From Takashimella koratensis (lineage: Eukaryota > Basidiomycota > Tremellomycetes > Trichosporonales > Tetragoniomycetaceae), in NCBI GenBank assembly GCA_003116875.1, contig BCKT01000004.1:190845-254844 (forward strand): a stretch of 64,000 bases of DNA, written 5' to 3'. How positions within the stretch are numbered: the stretch's first letter is position 1; each line of letters begins with the position of its first letter. Made by a program: the position numbers and the translations under genes. Of this stretch, positions 10,726 to 21,753 are shown in pieces. The notes below the pieces were generated by a model. The model was not told the DNA's origin. It did no database searches and was given only the letters and a program-made list of their open reading frames with translations.

Positions 10726-12621
10726 ATGTCCGACATCAAGGTAAGTCTTTCTTTCATTCCCTGTCCCTCTCTCTCTCCAGCAGTCCTATTCTCACCCCCC
10801 ATCTCCCCTCTCCCACTCTCCCACTATTTTCCTCTCATACTATCCTTTGTCCTCATCCTTGTCCCCACACCTCTCCCCTCTACCTCTCACTAACCCCAAT
10901 ACCCTAGCGCGTCGTCGTTACCGGTGGTCTCGGTTACATTGGCTCTCACGTCGTCCTCTCTCTCCTCTTGACCGGCAGGTACCTCCCTATTGTCATTGAC
11001 AACTGCCACAACGGTTTCCCGGAGGCTGTCCGTCGTTGCGCCGAGATTGCCCGTGACGAGAAGGGGTGAGTCTTCCCCCTCCTTAAGCCAGCCGTTTAGG
11101 CCGGCCGGGTCAATTCGCCTAATTCGTCCAATTCGTCCAGACATCGCAAGATCTCTTCTCCCGCTCTCATCAACCCTCCCACCCCTTCTCCCTACCAAGT
11201 CTGCCCTCCACCCTCCCTTCCCCCCGGCCCACACCTATGCACAGTGGAGCCTACTAACGCTGCCCTTTGCCCCAGGCCCGACGCGCTCCAGCCCATTTTC
11301 CACCAATGCGACCTCCGCGACCCCGCGGCAATCGAGGAGGTGTTTGCGCAGTACGACGCGACTGGCGGGATCTGGGCCGTTGTTCACCTTGCCGCTCTCA
11401 AGGCTGTCGGCGAGTCGGGTGAGATCCCGCTCGCTTACTACCGCGTCAACATTGGTGGCACCATCTCTCTCCTCGAGGTGAGTCCGCCCCCACCTCCCTT
11501 ACTTTACAACCTTGTGAATAGCAAAACCATAGCTGACCGTACCACAGACCATGACCAAGCACGACTGCAACCGCTTCGTCTTCTCGTCATCTGCGACCGT
11601 GTACGGAACCCCGGCCACCATTCCGATCCCCGAGACGTCCCCTCTCCAGCCCGAGTCGTGCTACGGCCGCACCAAGGCCATGGTCGAGGAGGTCCTCCAC
11701 GACCTCTGCAAGGCCGGCACCCCTGCCGGCAAGACCGAAGCCTTCCGCGCCGTCAGCGTCAGGTACTTCAAGTGAGTGTTCCGGACGGCCCGTTCAATAG
11801 ACATGGACGGCCCTGCTGTGTGGCCCTTTTTTTTTACCAACCGCTGATACCGCCAGCCCCGCTGGTGCTCACCCTTCCGGCAAGCTCGGCGAGGAGCCCC
11901 GAGGCAAGCCCGGAAACCTCCTCCCTCTCCTCTCTCAGATGGCTGTCGGCCGTGAAAAATCCGACCTCAAGGTCTTTGGTAACGACTACCCTGGGTCCCC
12001 GTGAGTAATGTTTTTCTCCCTCCGTGCCGCAATGCCTTTCCCAATTCCCACTCCATCCCTCCGGCCATCTGGATTCACGGGCTTACGAGATTAGCGACGG
12101 TACTTGCGTCCGTGACTACCTCCACGTCATGGACCTGGCCAGCGGCCACGTCCTCTCCCTCGACGCTATCGCCAAAGGTGAGATCTTTGCCAACCTTGAC
12201 GAGCGCAAGGACGGGCTTTACCGCGCTTTCAACCTCGGAAAGGGCAAGGGTCAGAGCGTCCTCAGCATGATCGAGGCAATGAGGAAGGCTACTGGCTTTG
12301 ACTACAAGTATGAGATTGTTGGCCGAAGGTGAGTTTGCGGTCGTGGCGCTAGCCTCCACTCTTCTTCCCTCCTCGGCCTCTTCTCCTCTACCACTTCTCC
12401 CCAATCCGTGCTCTGCCCTCGCTGCGTGCAAAGACACAAATCCACCGAATCCATTTACTAACCCCCACCCTAGGCGCGGAGACGTCCCGGACCTCACTGC
12501 CGACCCTTCGCTCGCGGAGAAAGAGCTCGGTTTTGTCGCTAGCAAGAACCTCGACGAGATGTGCCGTGACCTCTGGAACTTCCAGAGCAAGAACCCGAAC
12601 GGGTACGACCAGTCTGCTTAA
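10726..12621 (+). CDS. GAL10: UDP-glucose 4-epimerase
   Basis: Interconverts UDP-galactose and UDP-glucose (Leloir pathway; also supplies UDP-Gal for glycans), using tightly bound NAD. Seven exons (10726-10740, 10908-11065, 11276-11477, 11548-11771, 11857-12000, 12095-12328, 12474-12621) give 374 aa. The Rossmann motif [10 protein letters not shown] spans residues 10-19. The SDR catalytic set is visible: SSSAT (138-142) and Y164-x3-K168 in [22 protein letters not shown] and [15 protein letters not shown] are also diagnostic. The protein ends after the epimerase domain, so it lacks the mutarotase domain fused in S. cerevisiae Gal10. The first coding exon is only five codons, followed by a 167-nt intron. 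The acceptor at 12094 is the least certain junction. Confidence 0.95.
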
Positions 12622-13987
12622 GCGCGTCGACGCGTCCGCATGGCTCGTTGATTTCGTTCAAGGAGTGAGCGGGACGAGCGGGCTGAGGTCGGGCGGCTGG
12701 CTGGGATTGATGGGTTGGGGCGGTATGGAACGGGCCGCATGAAGGTGATCGGGCCGTGTGGACGGTATCGCCAGGTACCGTCATCTCCGCGGGGGGCTGG
12801 ATGATGGTTTGAAATAAACAATACCGTAGGGCGCCTTTCAAGCGTCATCTTTTCTTGTCTCCTTTCTGGGTTTATAGAGTTGAGAAGCAGGTTTTAGATT
12901 GGGGTTTGCAGATTCCAAAGTGTTCGAACGTGTGTCGAGGCTCTAGGGGTGGGGTATGGAGTGAGCTGTCATTGTCATACTCTACACCTATCTAGAGAAA
13001 CAGCTCTGTAGAACTCCTTGTGTCTCTTCGTGAAGGAGTCGGTCGAGGGTGTCGTGTTGCATTTCTGTCTCCAACGCGCGTTACACGATCGGCGGTTTGG
13101 AGAGTGGGCTGGGTTGCTAGTCAATCTAAGGTCTCTCATTCTGAATGGTCTGTGCTCTCTCTCTTGGAACTCCAATTTGGGTCAAACATCATCCATGATA
13201 CGTCCGAATCTTCTGACTAGGACTCGGTGATCTTTGTCCATAACAAGCCTAAGTGTCGGACCCTCATCCATCACTTGTTGCGCCTACCGTTGGACAACCC
13301 GTGATCCATCCAGGTCTGCACTCCCAACTCGTTCTTCCTCTTCCCCTCCACCCTTGGTCTCGCTACTCTGCTACCCGCTACCCTGCTGTCCTACACTCCT
13401 ACACTGCTCGTTTATCTCAATCCTAATCCAAATGCATGTAGCTACTCATAGGTGACTCGGAGTCCTCGGCCTAAACGACCTCATCAAAGTTGTTTTAAGC
13501 AAGTAGCCGTCCTGTCCCCCCCTTGCCCTCCTTCTTCCCCCACGACTTGCCCCTGGGGGAGAGTCGGAGATCAGAGAGAAGAGAAGGGGGGGACCATCGC
13601 TCGACGCGTCCTGTCTGGCCCCAGTACCCGCCGTGTGAGCTGCAAAAAAAAACCCCAAAGAAGGGGGTCGAGCTCGCGGCTGGAGGGGAATTGTGGTCGC
13701 GATGGGTAAAGAGAAAAAGAGAGAATTTTCGATGGGCGAAAGGATATATATCCCATGCTTGGAAGAGTGAAGGTTGTTTGACCCGCCCATTTAAGAAGCA
13801 AGGGCCCAGTTTCGACTTTGTTCTTTTTTTCGCACCTACGTCCAATCGACATCTCAACCCACACCGACCCCTCGACCACGACACCTCGCGACAGCTCGGT
13901 CGACAGTCGACACCAGGCTACAGGCTATAGGCTACAGGTCAAACCGCCGCTGCCCCTTCCCTCTCCGTCCCTTTCCCGCCGACCACT
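12622..13987. other. Intergenic region between GAL10 and MRP51
   Basis: No gene is supported. A short direct repeat (AGGCTACAGGCTATAGGCTACAGG split over 13914-13938) lies just before the MRP51 leader. Confidence 0.4.
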
Positions 13988-15679
13988 ATGTCGTCCTTCC
14001 CCCACCTCCTCCGTCGATCCAACTTTATCACACACGACCCTCTCGTCTCCCGTATCTACTCTTCACCTCCATCTTCCCTCACGTCAGGTGACTACGGTCT
14101 CAAGTTCCCTGTCCACCGTCGACGCCGAGGAGGTCCCACTTCGACCTCTTCTTCCTCTTCCTCGTCTCTCGGCGCTGGGGGTTACATTCGCGTTTCCTCT
14201 CTCGATGGCGGTCGAGGGGTTGGTGCCGATTGGAAGTCGGGTGAGAAGGAGGCTCGTTTTGTTCAAACGTGGGGAAAAGCCGGGGTCGCATGGACCGGTG
14301 GAGAAGAGGATACAGTAGGTAAAGGGCTAGCTGGGGTTAGGCAAGATGGAAATGGGAAGAAATGGGATAAGAGAGCTTCGGTGATGGATCCAACCGATCG
14401 ATTCGTCGATTCTACTTCTCCTTCTTCGTCAACCACCACCACCACCACCAAAGCGACGAAACAAGTCGAGGATACAACACTTGCTTCTTCGGGGTCCAAC
14501 AGGAAACGACTCGACTGGATGCCTGATGTTGAAAGTATGACGCAGAAACAATTCGACGCTTACCTCGCTCGACTACGTTCTCACCGCTCCGAATTCAAAT
14601 CTTTCCTCTCTTCCTCCAGCACCTCTTCTCCTTCCGTCGACACTCTCCCTGAGCTTGTCGCAGCTGGGATGGCTCAACCTTCTCAGCCACCTACTTTCCT
14701 ATCTCGTCTTGAAGTCGCTTCTCTCTCTTCCCCTTCTTCGACACGACTCCACTCCAAGCCTCATCGAACATTCGGTCTCTCCTACGCCCCACCTACTGCG
14801 GCTTACATCCCTTCTTCGCACACTGGCGGGCCTGGATCGACTTCGGCTTCACCTACCCTCTCTTCACCTACTCTCTCTTCGCACAAGGGTCGCGTCTTGA
14901 ACCGGTACAACACTGGCGGGCGGTACGAAGCTGCCAAACGCGGGTCGATGGCTGCTATGATCAACAGCGACTATGTCGTCTCTCTCGGTGGTCTCACCGC
15001 TCACCTCGCACGTCAATCCAACTCGACTATTCGGGGAGCGTCAGATCTCACACCTTCCGACCTCTCTTCGTCAGTTACCGAACCCCCACGGAGGTTCAGA
15101 GTAACCAGCGCGAGTATTCAGTCTCCGCCAAACGTGTTGGCGCTCGCTCGACCGACGGGCGCACGTTGGACCGACCGAGAATCTGCAGCGAGGGTTCGAT
15201 CGGCTTTCGATACGTTTAGGTTTGACGTTAGTGTCGAGCTTGCCGAGGAAGGGAGTGAAGGTGCCGAGTACGTACAGCCAGGGAGCAGGAAATCGGTGGC
15301 CAGGGAACCAATGTACTTGGGTACGAAGGGGAACTCGGCTTCGGGACCCGTATCAAGGGCGGGGACCGGCTCAAACTCGAACTCGGTGCTTGGGTCGAAC
15401 AGGGCGTCTCGGATTCAGGGCGAAGGTATGAAAGAAGTGAACCGGTGGGAGAAGAGACAGGCAGAGAGGCGGTCGAGGAGGGCTTCAGCACCGGTGACGA
15501 CATCGACGACGGCAGGAGGGGCAGGAGTAGGGGCAGGGGTGGAAGGAACAGGCTCAGTGGAGCCCCTGAGTACAGAACAGGTTAATAAAGCCAACGTCCA
15601 GGGTTTGCTGTTCAAACTCGCAAAGAAGGCAGCGCCGGCCGAGGGAAACCAAGGAGAAGGGGAAGGGAAGAGTTCGTAG
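13988..15679 (+). CDS. MRP51: Mitochondrial small-subunit ribosomal protein, MRP51 family
   Basis: Uninterrupted 563-aa frame. The N-terminus carries the family pattern: LLRRSNFITHDPLVSRIYSSPP, then GDYGLKFPVHRRRR, then an ARFVQTWG block within about the first 100 residues. Mrp51 (bS1m) is a peripheral component of the fungal mitoribosomal 37S subunit involved in translation of mitochondrial mRNAs. Conserved-looking blocks recur at about 175-200 (DWMPDVESMTQKQFDAYLARL), 250-275 and 310-345 (GRVLNRYNTGGRYEAAKRGSMAAMI). Long Ser/Thr-rich linkers separate them, which explains the length compared with about 340 aa in S. cerevisiae. The gene is intronless, unusual here. Assignment rests on motif recognition. 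Confidence 0.75.
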   Translation: MSSFPHLLRRSNFITHDPLVSRIYSSPPSSLTSGDYGLKFPVHRRRRGGPTSTSSSSSSSLGAGGYIRVSSLDGGRGVGADWKSGEKEARFVQTWGKAGVAWTGGEEDTVGKGLAGVRQDGNGKKWDKRASVMDPTDRFVDSTSPSSSTTTTTTKATKQVEDTTLASSGSNRKRLDWMPDVESMTQKQFDAYLARLRSHRSEFKSFLSSSSTSSPSVDTLPELVAAGMAQPSQPPTFLSRLEVASLSSPSSTRLHSKPHRTFGLSYAPPTAAYIPSSHTGGPGSTSASPTLSSPTLSSHKGRVLNRYNTGGRYEAAKRGSMAAMINSDYVVSLGGLTAHLARQSNSTIRGASDLTPSDLSSSVTEPPRRFRVTSASIQSPPNVLALARPTGARWTDRESAARVRSAFDTFRFDVSVELAEEGSEGAEYVQPGSRKSVAREPMYLGTKGNSASGPVSRAGTGSNSNSVLGSNRASRIQGEGMKEVNRWEKRQAERRSRRASAPVTTSTTAGGAGVGAGVEGTGSVEPLSTEQVNKANVQGLLFKLAKKAAPAEGNQGEGEGKSS

Positions 15680-16093
15680 ATTGTTCTTTCCAGTGGTAGG
15701 CGTGGACTGGAAAGGGGTTGAGAAGGTGGATTAGGTCGGAGAAGTTGAACACGTCGGACAGGTCGGGCAGGTCGGACAGGGACAGGGACAATGGGGGCTT
15801 TTGAGTAGAGGTTAAGACCGGGGTTCACTATTCATTCTTTTTGCATAGACTGCATGTCACGATACCTAGGTGATACGTGGACTGAAAGTTGGGTGCAGCG
15901 GGTACAGTACAATCTCTACAAACTGATCAGTCATCAGTTAGTCAGTCGACGTGGGCAACTTGTTAAAATTAGGCAAGTCTGATGAACCTTCACCACAATA
16001 CGGTGCATTAACGAGGCGGTTATTGAAAACCGAGTTATCAAGCTTAAGCTAGTATCATCAAAGTACTTTTATTCACAAGCAAACTGAAACCGA

Positions 16094-16166
<73 letters not shown>

Positions 16167-16398
16167 TCCTACAGGCCCACTTGCCTACTTGCGTTTCTTT
16201 TTTCCGTTTTTTTTCTTTTTTCACCTCTGAATCCCGATCTCTTCGTGCTCGTCATCCTTCTTCACAGTCTTTGTTTTTCTTTTTTTTTTTTTAGGAAGTT
16301 TTGCTTCAGGCCACACGACCTCTTGACGTGACCATGGTTTACCCTGTGCCCGTGTTGCTGTTATTATTGTTTTCGTTTCGCTCCGCTCCATTGGGAAT
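15680..16398. other. Convergent intergenic region, MRP51 and AMT
   Basis: Holds the 3' ends of two convergent genes. Near 15750-15790 there is a short imperfect 10-bp repeat (GTCGGACAGG type). A CTTT microsatellite and several T runs follow. Confidence 0.5.
16096..16168 (+). repeat. CTTT microsatellite, about 18 units
   Basis: Nearly perfect tetranucleotide repeat of about 73 bp in the intergenic space between two convergent genes. The length is likely to be polymorphic between strains. Confidence 0.95.
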
Positions 16399-18730
16399 CT
16401 ACACCACCGAACCACCTTGAGCCGTCTCTGTTCCTTCCGTGACCGGTGCTCCTTCCCCATTCTTTTTCCCATTCCCTTCACTCGTTCCGGGACTCCTCTC
16501 TCCCCTATCAAGTAGCGGAACATCCTCGAACGCGTATGCTGCCTCTCCATGAATCGCGTCATCTCCAACTAACAATACTTCGTCTGACGCTCGAAGGGGG
16601 ACTCGCAAAATGTATCGAATCCCAAGAAGGATGATAGGGACCCAAGCTAGGTTCCAGGCGATCACAAAGAGGAAACCAACGATTTGGACCCAAACTTGTC
16701 GACCATTTTGAGCAATTGCTCCGCCTTCGGTAAGACCAAAAGCCACGGCACCGTCGTAGGTTGCACTGGGGTGGTTAGTTCAGCGCAGGTTCTAAGGGGG
16801 GCCAGGTAGGCACGTTTGAAAGGAAACAAGGAGGGTCAGACTCACAAAACACCAGTACTGTGGAGAGGTACATGTCAGCTGAATCCTACGCGGTCTACTT
16901 AGCGGTCACACTCACAAGAAGCCACCGACGATACCAGCGACCGTGTGGGTGTGGAAGACGCCAAGCGTGTCGTCGACCCATCGAAGCGGGGCCTTCTTCC
17001 CGAGAAAGTTCATGGTGAGCCAAGGGATCGAGCCGGAGAGGACGCCCATGACGATAGCTGCCCAGCCCGCGATGACACCAGCTGCTGGCGTGATTGCGAC
17101 GAGCCCTGGAGATTGGGGCGAAGCGTTAGCGTATGAGGTCGGAGCGACTATCCACCACAGCGATCGTTACTGATTCCGACTCTGCTGCAGCACCGAACCA
17201 GTATCCAGCGCCAAGACTCACCAGTGATCATGCCCTGGACGGACCCGAGGATCGCCGGTCGTTTGTAGTAAACTACATCCAGCGCAGTCCAAGTCAAGAG
17301 CGACGTTGCGGTACAGATGTTGGTGTTGAGCACGGCGACGCCGGCGTCGGCATTCGCGGCGTACGGGTCACCGCCGTTGAACCCGTTCCAACCGATCCAG
17401 AGGAGTCCGGCCCCGATCATGACGAAACCGAGGTTGCTGGGTCGGTGTTCGGCTCGGTCCGAGGGGTGGCGTGGGCCCACGAGGGCAGCGGCGATGAACC
17501 CTGCTGTACCAGAGGAGACGTGGATCACGTACCCTGCGGAAGTCAGTGAGGCGCTTGCACGTGCACACGCCGTGAGGTGTCTCATAGCGTGAAAGTGAAG
17601 TTGTGGCAAGTGTCTAGTTGGACACGACTCGACTCACCGCCAGAGTAGTCGATGACGCCAAGCTGGAAGAGGAAGCCACCCCCCCAGATACTAAACGCGA
17701 CGATCGAGTAGCTAAACGTGATCCAGAGAGGAACAAAGAGGATCCACGCGAGAAAGTTCATACGACCCAGCACGGCGCCGGCGAGGATGACCGTGGTGAT
17801 GGCGCTGCACGGGTGTCAAAATGTTAGCCTCTGATGCGTGGCCGATTAAGGGTCGAAAATGGGCAGATGAGGCATGAGGTATGGGCTTGAGGAATGAGGC
17901 GTGAGGCATGATGGAGGTAGCGACTCACGCAAAGACGAATTGAAAGTAGGCCATGGTGGCAGAATTGTAGTTCTGCGACACACCAGCGGCCGGGATCGTG
18001 CTTTGAGCGAGCTGGTGTCCGATCCCGAGGATTGGGTAGGGTACCCCGCATACTGAGTATATCAGACCTAGGTCTTACTTTGCCAGACACTCTAGACTGG
18101 GGTTATTCACCGACTCACTTGGTATCCATTGATTCCCGAATGCCATGCCGTAAGCGTACAAAACCCAGACGATGAGGGTCGCTGCAAATGCGTAGAAAGC
18201 CATAAAAGCCGAGTTGATCGCCCATTTGGTCTTCGATAGACCAGCGTACATGATGACCAGACCGGGCACGGACTGGAACGCGACGAGGGTGGCGGCGGTC
18301 TGTGGGGGACATCGGGGCACCGAGGCACGGCGGGGCAGAGGGGAGGTGGGGTGGAGAGGTGGGAAGAGGAGGGGAAGGGTGAGGGTAGGCGAGTGGAGGT
18401 GTGAGGGGCGGGAGTTGGGTGGGAAGAGAGGAGATGAGTATCCGATAAGGACGGGAAGCGATAAGGAAAAAGGGTCAGCTAGGTGCCAAGAGACGGTGGG
18501 AAGTGACGGCAGGGTGTGATTGCTGGAATCAGTGGGGGTCGGGAGGGGAAGGAGGGAGAGGAAAGGAAGAGGACGTACGAGCTGCCAAGCCTGGTCACCG
18601 GCTGTGGAAGCGAGCAGTGAGGTGAGTGTCAGTGAAACGTGACGGCATGTGGTTCAGACCCGCGACTCGGGACTTGGAGGTGAGGTGGATCCGACAGGTA
18701 CGTACAGTCAACAAATGATCCGTCCGCCAT
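16399..18730 (-). CDS. Ammonium transporter, AMT2/prokaryote-like type
   Basis: Plasma-membrane Amt/Mep channel for ammonium uptake. Nine coding exons (18730-18706, 18601-18579, 18299-18119, 18052-17929, 17804-17638, 17533-17222, 17105-16916, 16857-16846, 16765-16399) give 466 aa with about 11 membrane spans. The twin histidines lie in [13 protein letters not shown] and VFHTHTVAG. The entrance and filter region is [19 protein letters not shown], and [16 protein letters not shown] is intact. These blocks resemble the plant AMT2 and archaeal/bacterial clade more than S. cerevisiae Mep1-3. Exons of 25, 23 and 12 nt are notable; the 12-nt exon keeps frame and restores FFTGVFATYDG. The C-terminus is a short cytosolic tail. 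GATAAG motifs lie upstream and in intron 2. Confidence 0.93.
18444..18465. promoter_or_regulatory. Two GATAAG motifs in AMT intron 2
   Basis: GATAAG occurs at 18444-18449 and 18460-18465, 16 bp apart, within the 279-nt second intron. GATA factors control nitrogen-responsive fungal genes. Binding here is inferred only. Confidence 0.35.
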
Positions 18731-18888
18731 GGCTACGAGTGAGTTCGGAGGTGAGTTGTAGTCGAGGGTGGCTGAGGTGGGGTCGAGGTGTCTGCGAGAC
18801 GAATGTTCGGTGGCTGCAAGTTGCAAAGAGGATGTTAGAGATATGAAGTGAAGAGTGAAGAGTGGGAGTTGGGTTGGGACGAGGAGGG

Positions 18889-19765
18889 GATAAGGAGGGA
18901 GGTCGGGAGGGGTCGGAAGAGGTGGCTCACGAGTCAAGGGAAATTAAAGAGGAAAGAGGAGACGGCAAAGGCAACGGAGACGGGGCGAGTGCTGTGCCAG
19001 TATGTGTATCTGATTGGTCGTTAGGTTGACAGGGTTGAATGAGGAGGATCAATCTGTGTGGAAGGGGAAACGGGAGGCGAACAGAAGAAGCACAACACGA
19101 GGCGGGGAAGCGAGTAGGCAAGGGGTCGAGAAGGATAAGGGGTAGGGGACGGGGCGTGGAGGCGTGGACAGGAGGCGCGGTGCCAATCGGAGGGGACTAT
19201 TGGCTTGTTGGGGAAGGAGTAGTGTGGGAAGACGTAGTGAGAAGGAGCGAGTGCGAGGGCGAGGGTGAGTTAGGACCCGAGGTTGAGTTTGACAAGGATG
19301 CAAATGGGTACCGAGAAGAGGAGGAGAGGAAGAGAAACGAGTAGAAGAGAGGGGAAGCAATCAGTAACTTGTACCTACCTTGACGCCAGATCCGATCCGA
19401 TCAAATCAAAGCCGATGAATCAAGGGGAGACAATGAAGAGAGAGAGAAAGCGAGGAGCAAAGGCAAGGGCGGGAAGACGGATGAGGCGAGGCGAGATGAG
19501 ACGAGAGGTGATGAGCCGCCTTGTTGACTCGAGAGCTGCGAACACCATGGCCCCAGATCATCCTCGTCCTTTGCCTTGTTCGCCTTGGACTGACAACCCC
19601 AGTCTCAATCCCATTCCCCGTCCTAATCCCACTCTCCTCTCCTCTGACGTACGAGCTCGAGCGAGGGCCCCAGCTCATTCCCGCATTTCTCCACTCTCTC
19701 TCTCTGTTCCTACCATTGGTCCAACGCTCTTCAGCTGTGACGGTGTCACTCAAAGTCAAGATAAG
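18889..19765. promoter_or_regulatory. GATAAG motifs upstream of AMT
   Basis: GATAAG occurs at 18889, 19134 and 19760 in the presumed promoter and leader of the ammonium transporter. The last, in AGATAAGA context, fits the HGATAR consensus best. This is consistent with nitrogen catabolite control, but the motif is short and chance matches are possible. Confidence 0.35.
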
Positions 19766-21455
19766 AGGTATTACTCCACCCCACCGACCGGGCCTCTGCT
19801 CTTCCTGCGTGTGTTCAAGCTGTCCTTTGCGTTTCCCTCCCTTTGACGAGACGGACGAAAATGCCACACGGACCCCGCGGTGAGGTCTGCCCAATCAACG
19901 CAAAGAGGCTTATCTGCCACAGCGGGGTCTGCATGTTCATGGGCTTGCGCAGTAGGGGGCAAGGAGGAGAGCGGCGTAACTCTGACTTGGGAAGGGGGAG
20001 GAGGGGAGGAGGGGAGCGGGCAAGACGAGGGGACGTGTTGAAAGGATGGGACAGAGTTTATTATGGTCATACGGCCAGTTCTAATATTAGGTCAAGGGGG
20101 GGGACCGGTGGAGGCGAATGACGCCATGTAGTCACGTGACGGATGCTGTCACATGACGAGGGAAGCAATGTGGTCAGGAGTAAAAGAGGAGAAAACGCTA
20201 TGTAGCAATCTGTGTCTTTGATGCGTATTCGTTATTTAACCCCCTCCCCTGAGTCATGTACTGTATTCCCCGATGCGTGTCATATCTTCCGCCTTAGTCA
20301 TGCCCGCGGCGAGTCACTCGGTCTCAGACTCGGAACCGGCCTTGGGTATTTTACACGACTCGACCCCCAACGACCGACGGGTCCGCCCGCATACTGTACC
20401 AACGGGGAGTAAGCAACAAGCCTACCAGGAATGCACAGCACATGCCATGCCCGTGGAGTCGTGCGCCTTGGTCTGTGCTGGCAATCGAATCGGTCAACAA
20501 GGTCGGCCAGGATGATGTGCTCCTGTGTAACGTCGACGTAGGTAGGTGATGCAACTCAACTTTGCCACCCACTTGTACAGTATCACGACGGAAGTCTTCG
20601 TATGCATCACGGCGCCCGCCTCGGGCACACGGATTATGGTGGGCGTGGGTGTGGGTGGATGGTCAATTGGTAGCAGCTATGGTGGGACGGGCGGTACCGA
20701 AACCGACATCGACCGGACCGCCCGGGAGGCCGAGGGGGGGCCGTCGGCCTGATATAGTGGATGCAGCTGGGTGGGTTGGGGACCAGGGTGATCGCCCTGG
20801 GCCTTATCCCTGGGGGCCAGGGTCGTGTCGTCTGGGTCTAGCGCGCTCGCTAGTCTCATCCAAGGCCGATGCTCAGGGTTCAAGCCGCCGGTCATGGTGA
20901 GATCTGGTCCGAACCCTGGGAGAGTGGGTCCTTTGGCCTCGTACAGAATATTGATTTTTTCTACTGTTGGGTCATCTTTGTCAAGGTGACTCAGTCTCCT
21001 TGGGTTTCTCCCTCGCCTCGGTCTCTCGGCGACGGGTTGCTGACTACACGCGCTAACCTGTGGGACGAACGGATCACTCAGCATCATGACAATTAACCAT
21101 ATCGCTCCCTACACTGCCTACACTGCCACCTATCGACCACTGCCCGACCTTGACTCCGCCTCCACCTTGCCCTTCCCACCGTACGATCGGGCTCTAACCA
21201 CCTCCCTCTCGCCTCTGCTCCCTGCCCCTGGGCTCGCGGAAGCGGAGGCGGAGTCGGTTAGCTGCCTAGCTTTGACCTCGGGAAAGGCGATGGTCGATCG
21301 GGCTAACCCAGCCCTTCGGCGAGTGACTCGACTAACGTGTTTTTTTCTCTCTCTCTCTCTCTCTCTGCTCGTGTAACACCGAGTCCGTGTGCCCGGATCC
21401 GCGATCGCACCATACAACCCCGAGGCCGTAGTACACCACATTGTCGGCATGCAGA

Positions 21456-21463
21456 TATATAAA
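21456..21463 (+). promoter_or_regulatory. Distal TATA-like element of MFS gene
   Basis: TATATAAA located about 290 bp upstream of the MFS start, on the far side of the C tract. It could serve an alternative, longer leader that would include the C tract. Confidence 0.3.
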
Positions 21464-21500
21464 CACCGTGACAAACATCTTCCTATCTCTCATCATCCCC

Positions 21501-21501
<1 letters not shown>

Positions 21502-21539
<38 letters not shown>
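21502..21539 (+). repeat. Homopolymer tract of 38 C
   Basis: An unbroken run of 38 cytosines between two TATA-like elements, about 215 bp upstream of the MFS start codon. The exact length may be affected by sequencing error. Confidence 0.9.
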
Positions 21540-21668
21540 TTACTCACCGGGCATCACATCACCCCGAGACCGCAGCTTGCTAAGCAACTCTGCCTCTTTC
21601 TTCACCTCCTTTGTAACCCCCTGCCTCCGACGCCGACCACAGCCCGTCGGTCTCACACTTGCCCCAAC

Positions 21669-21676
21669 CTATATAA
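21669..21676 (+). promoter_or_regulatory. Proximal TATA box of MFS gene
   Basis: TATATAAC about 80 bp upstream of the ATG at 21754. Confidence 0.45.
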
Positions 21677-21753
21677 CAAACCCGGGCTCATCACTCACCC
21701 ACCCCCCAACCATTCCTCTGACCACCACGACCCCCTACACCACCTCTACCACC

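Larger units (their letters stand above)
18731..21753. other. 3-kb divergent regulatory gap, AMT and MFS transporter
   Basis: The longest gene-free stretch of the window lies between two divergently transcribed transporters. It has purine-rich DNA (18.8-19.5 kb), a CT dinucleotide run at 21347-21366, a 38-C tract at 21502-21539 and TATA boxes near the MFS gene. Frames seen on either strand are low-complexity and give no family resemblance. Non-coding RNA cannot be excluded. Confidence 0.5.

Noticed and set aside
16096..16168. CTTT tract considered as part of a transposon or telomere
   Set aside because: Simple tetranucleotide repeat with no flanking inverted repeat or target duplication; a microsatellite.
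19283..21087. Several 100-190-codon frames in the AMT-MFS gap
   Set aside because: Arg/Pro/Ser-rich translations from purine- or pyrimidine-skewed DNA; no family resemblance or splice logic.
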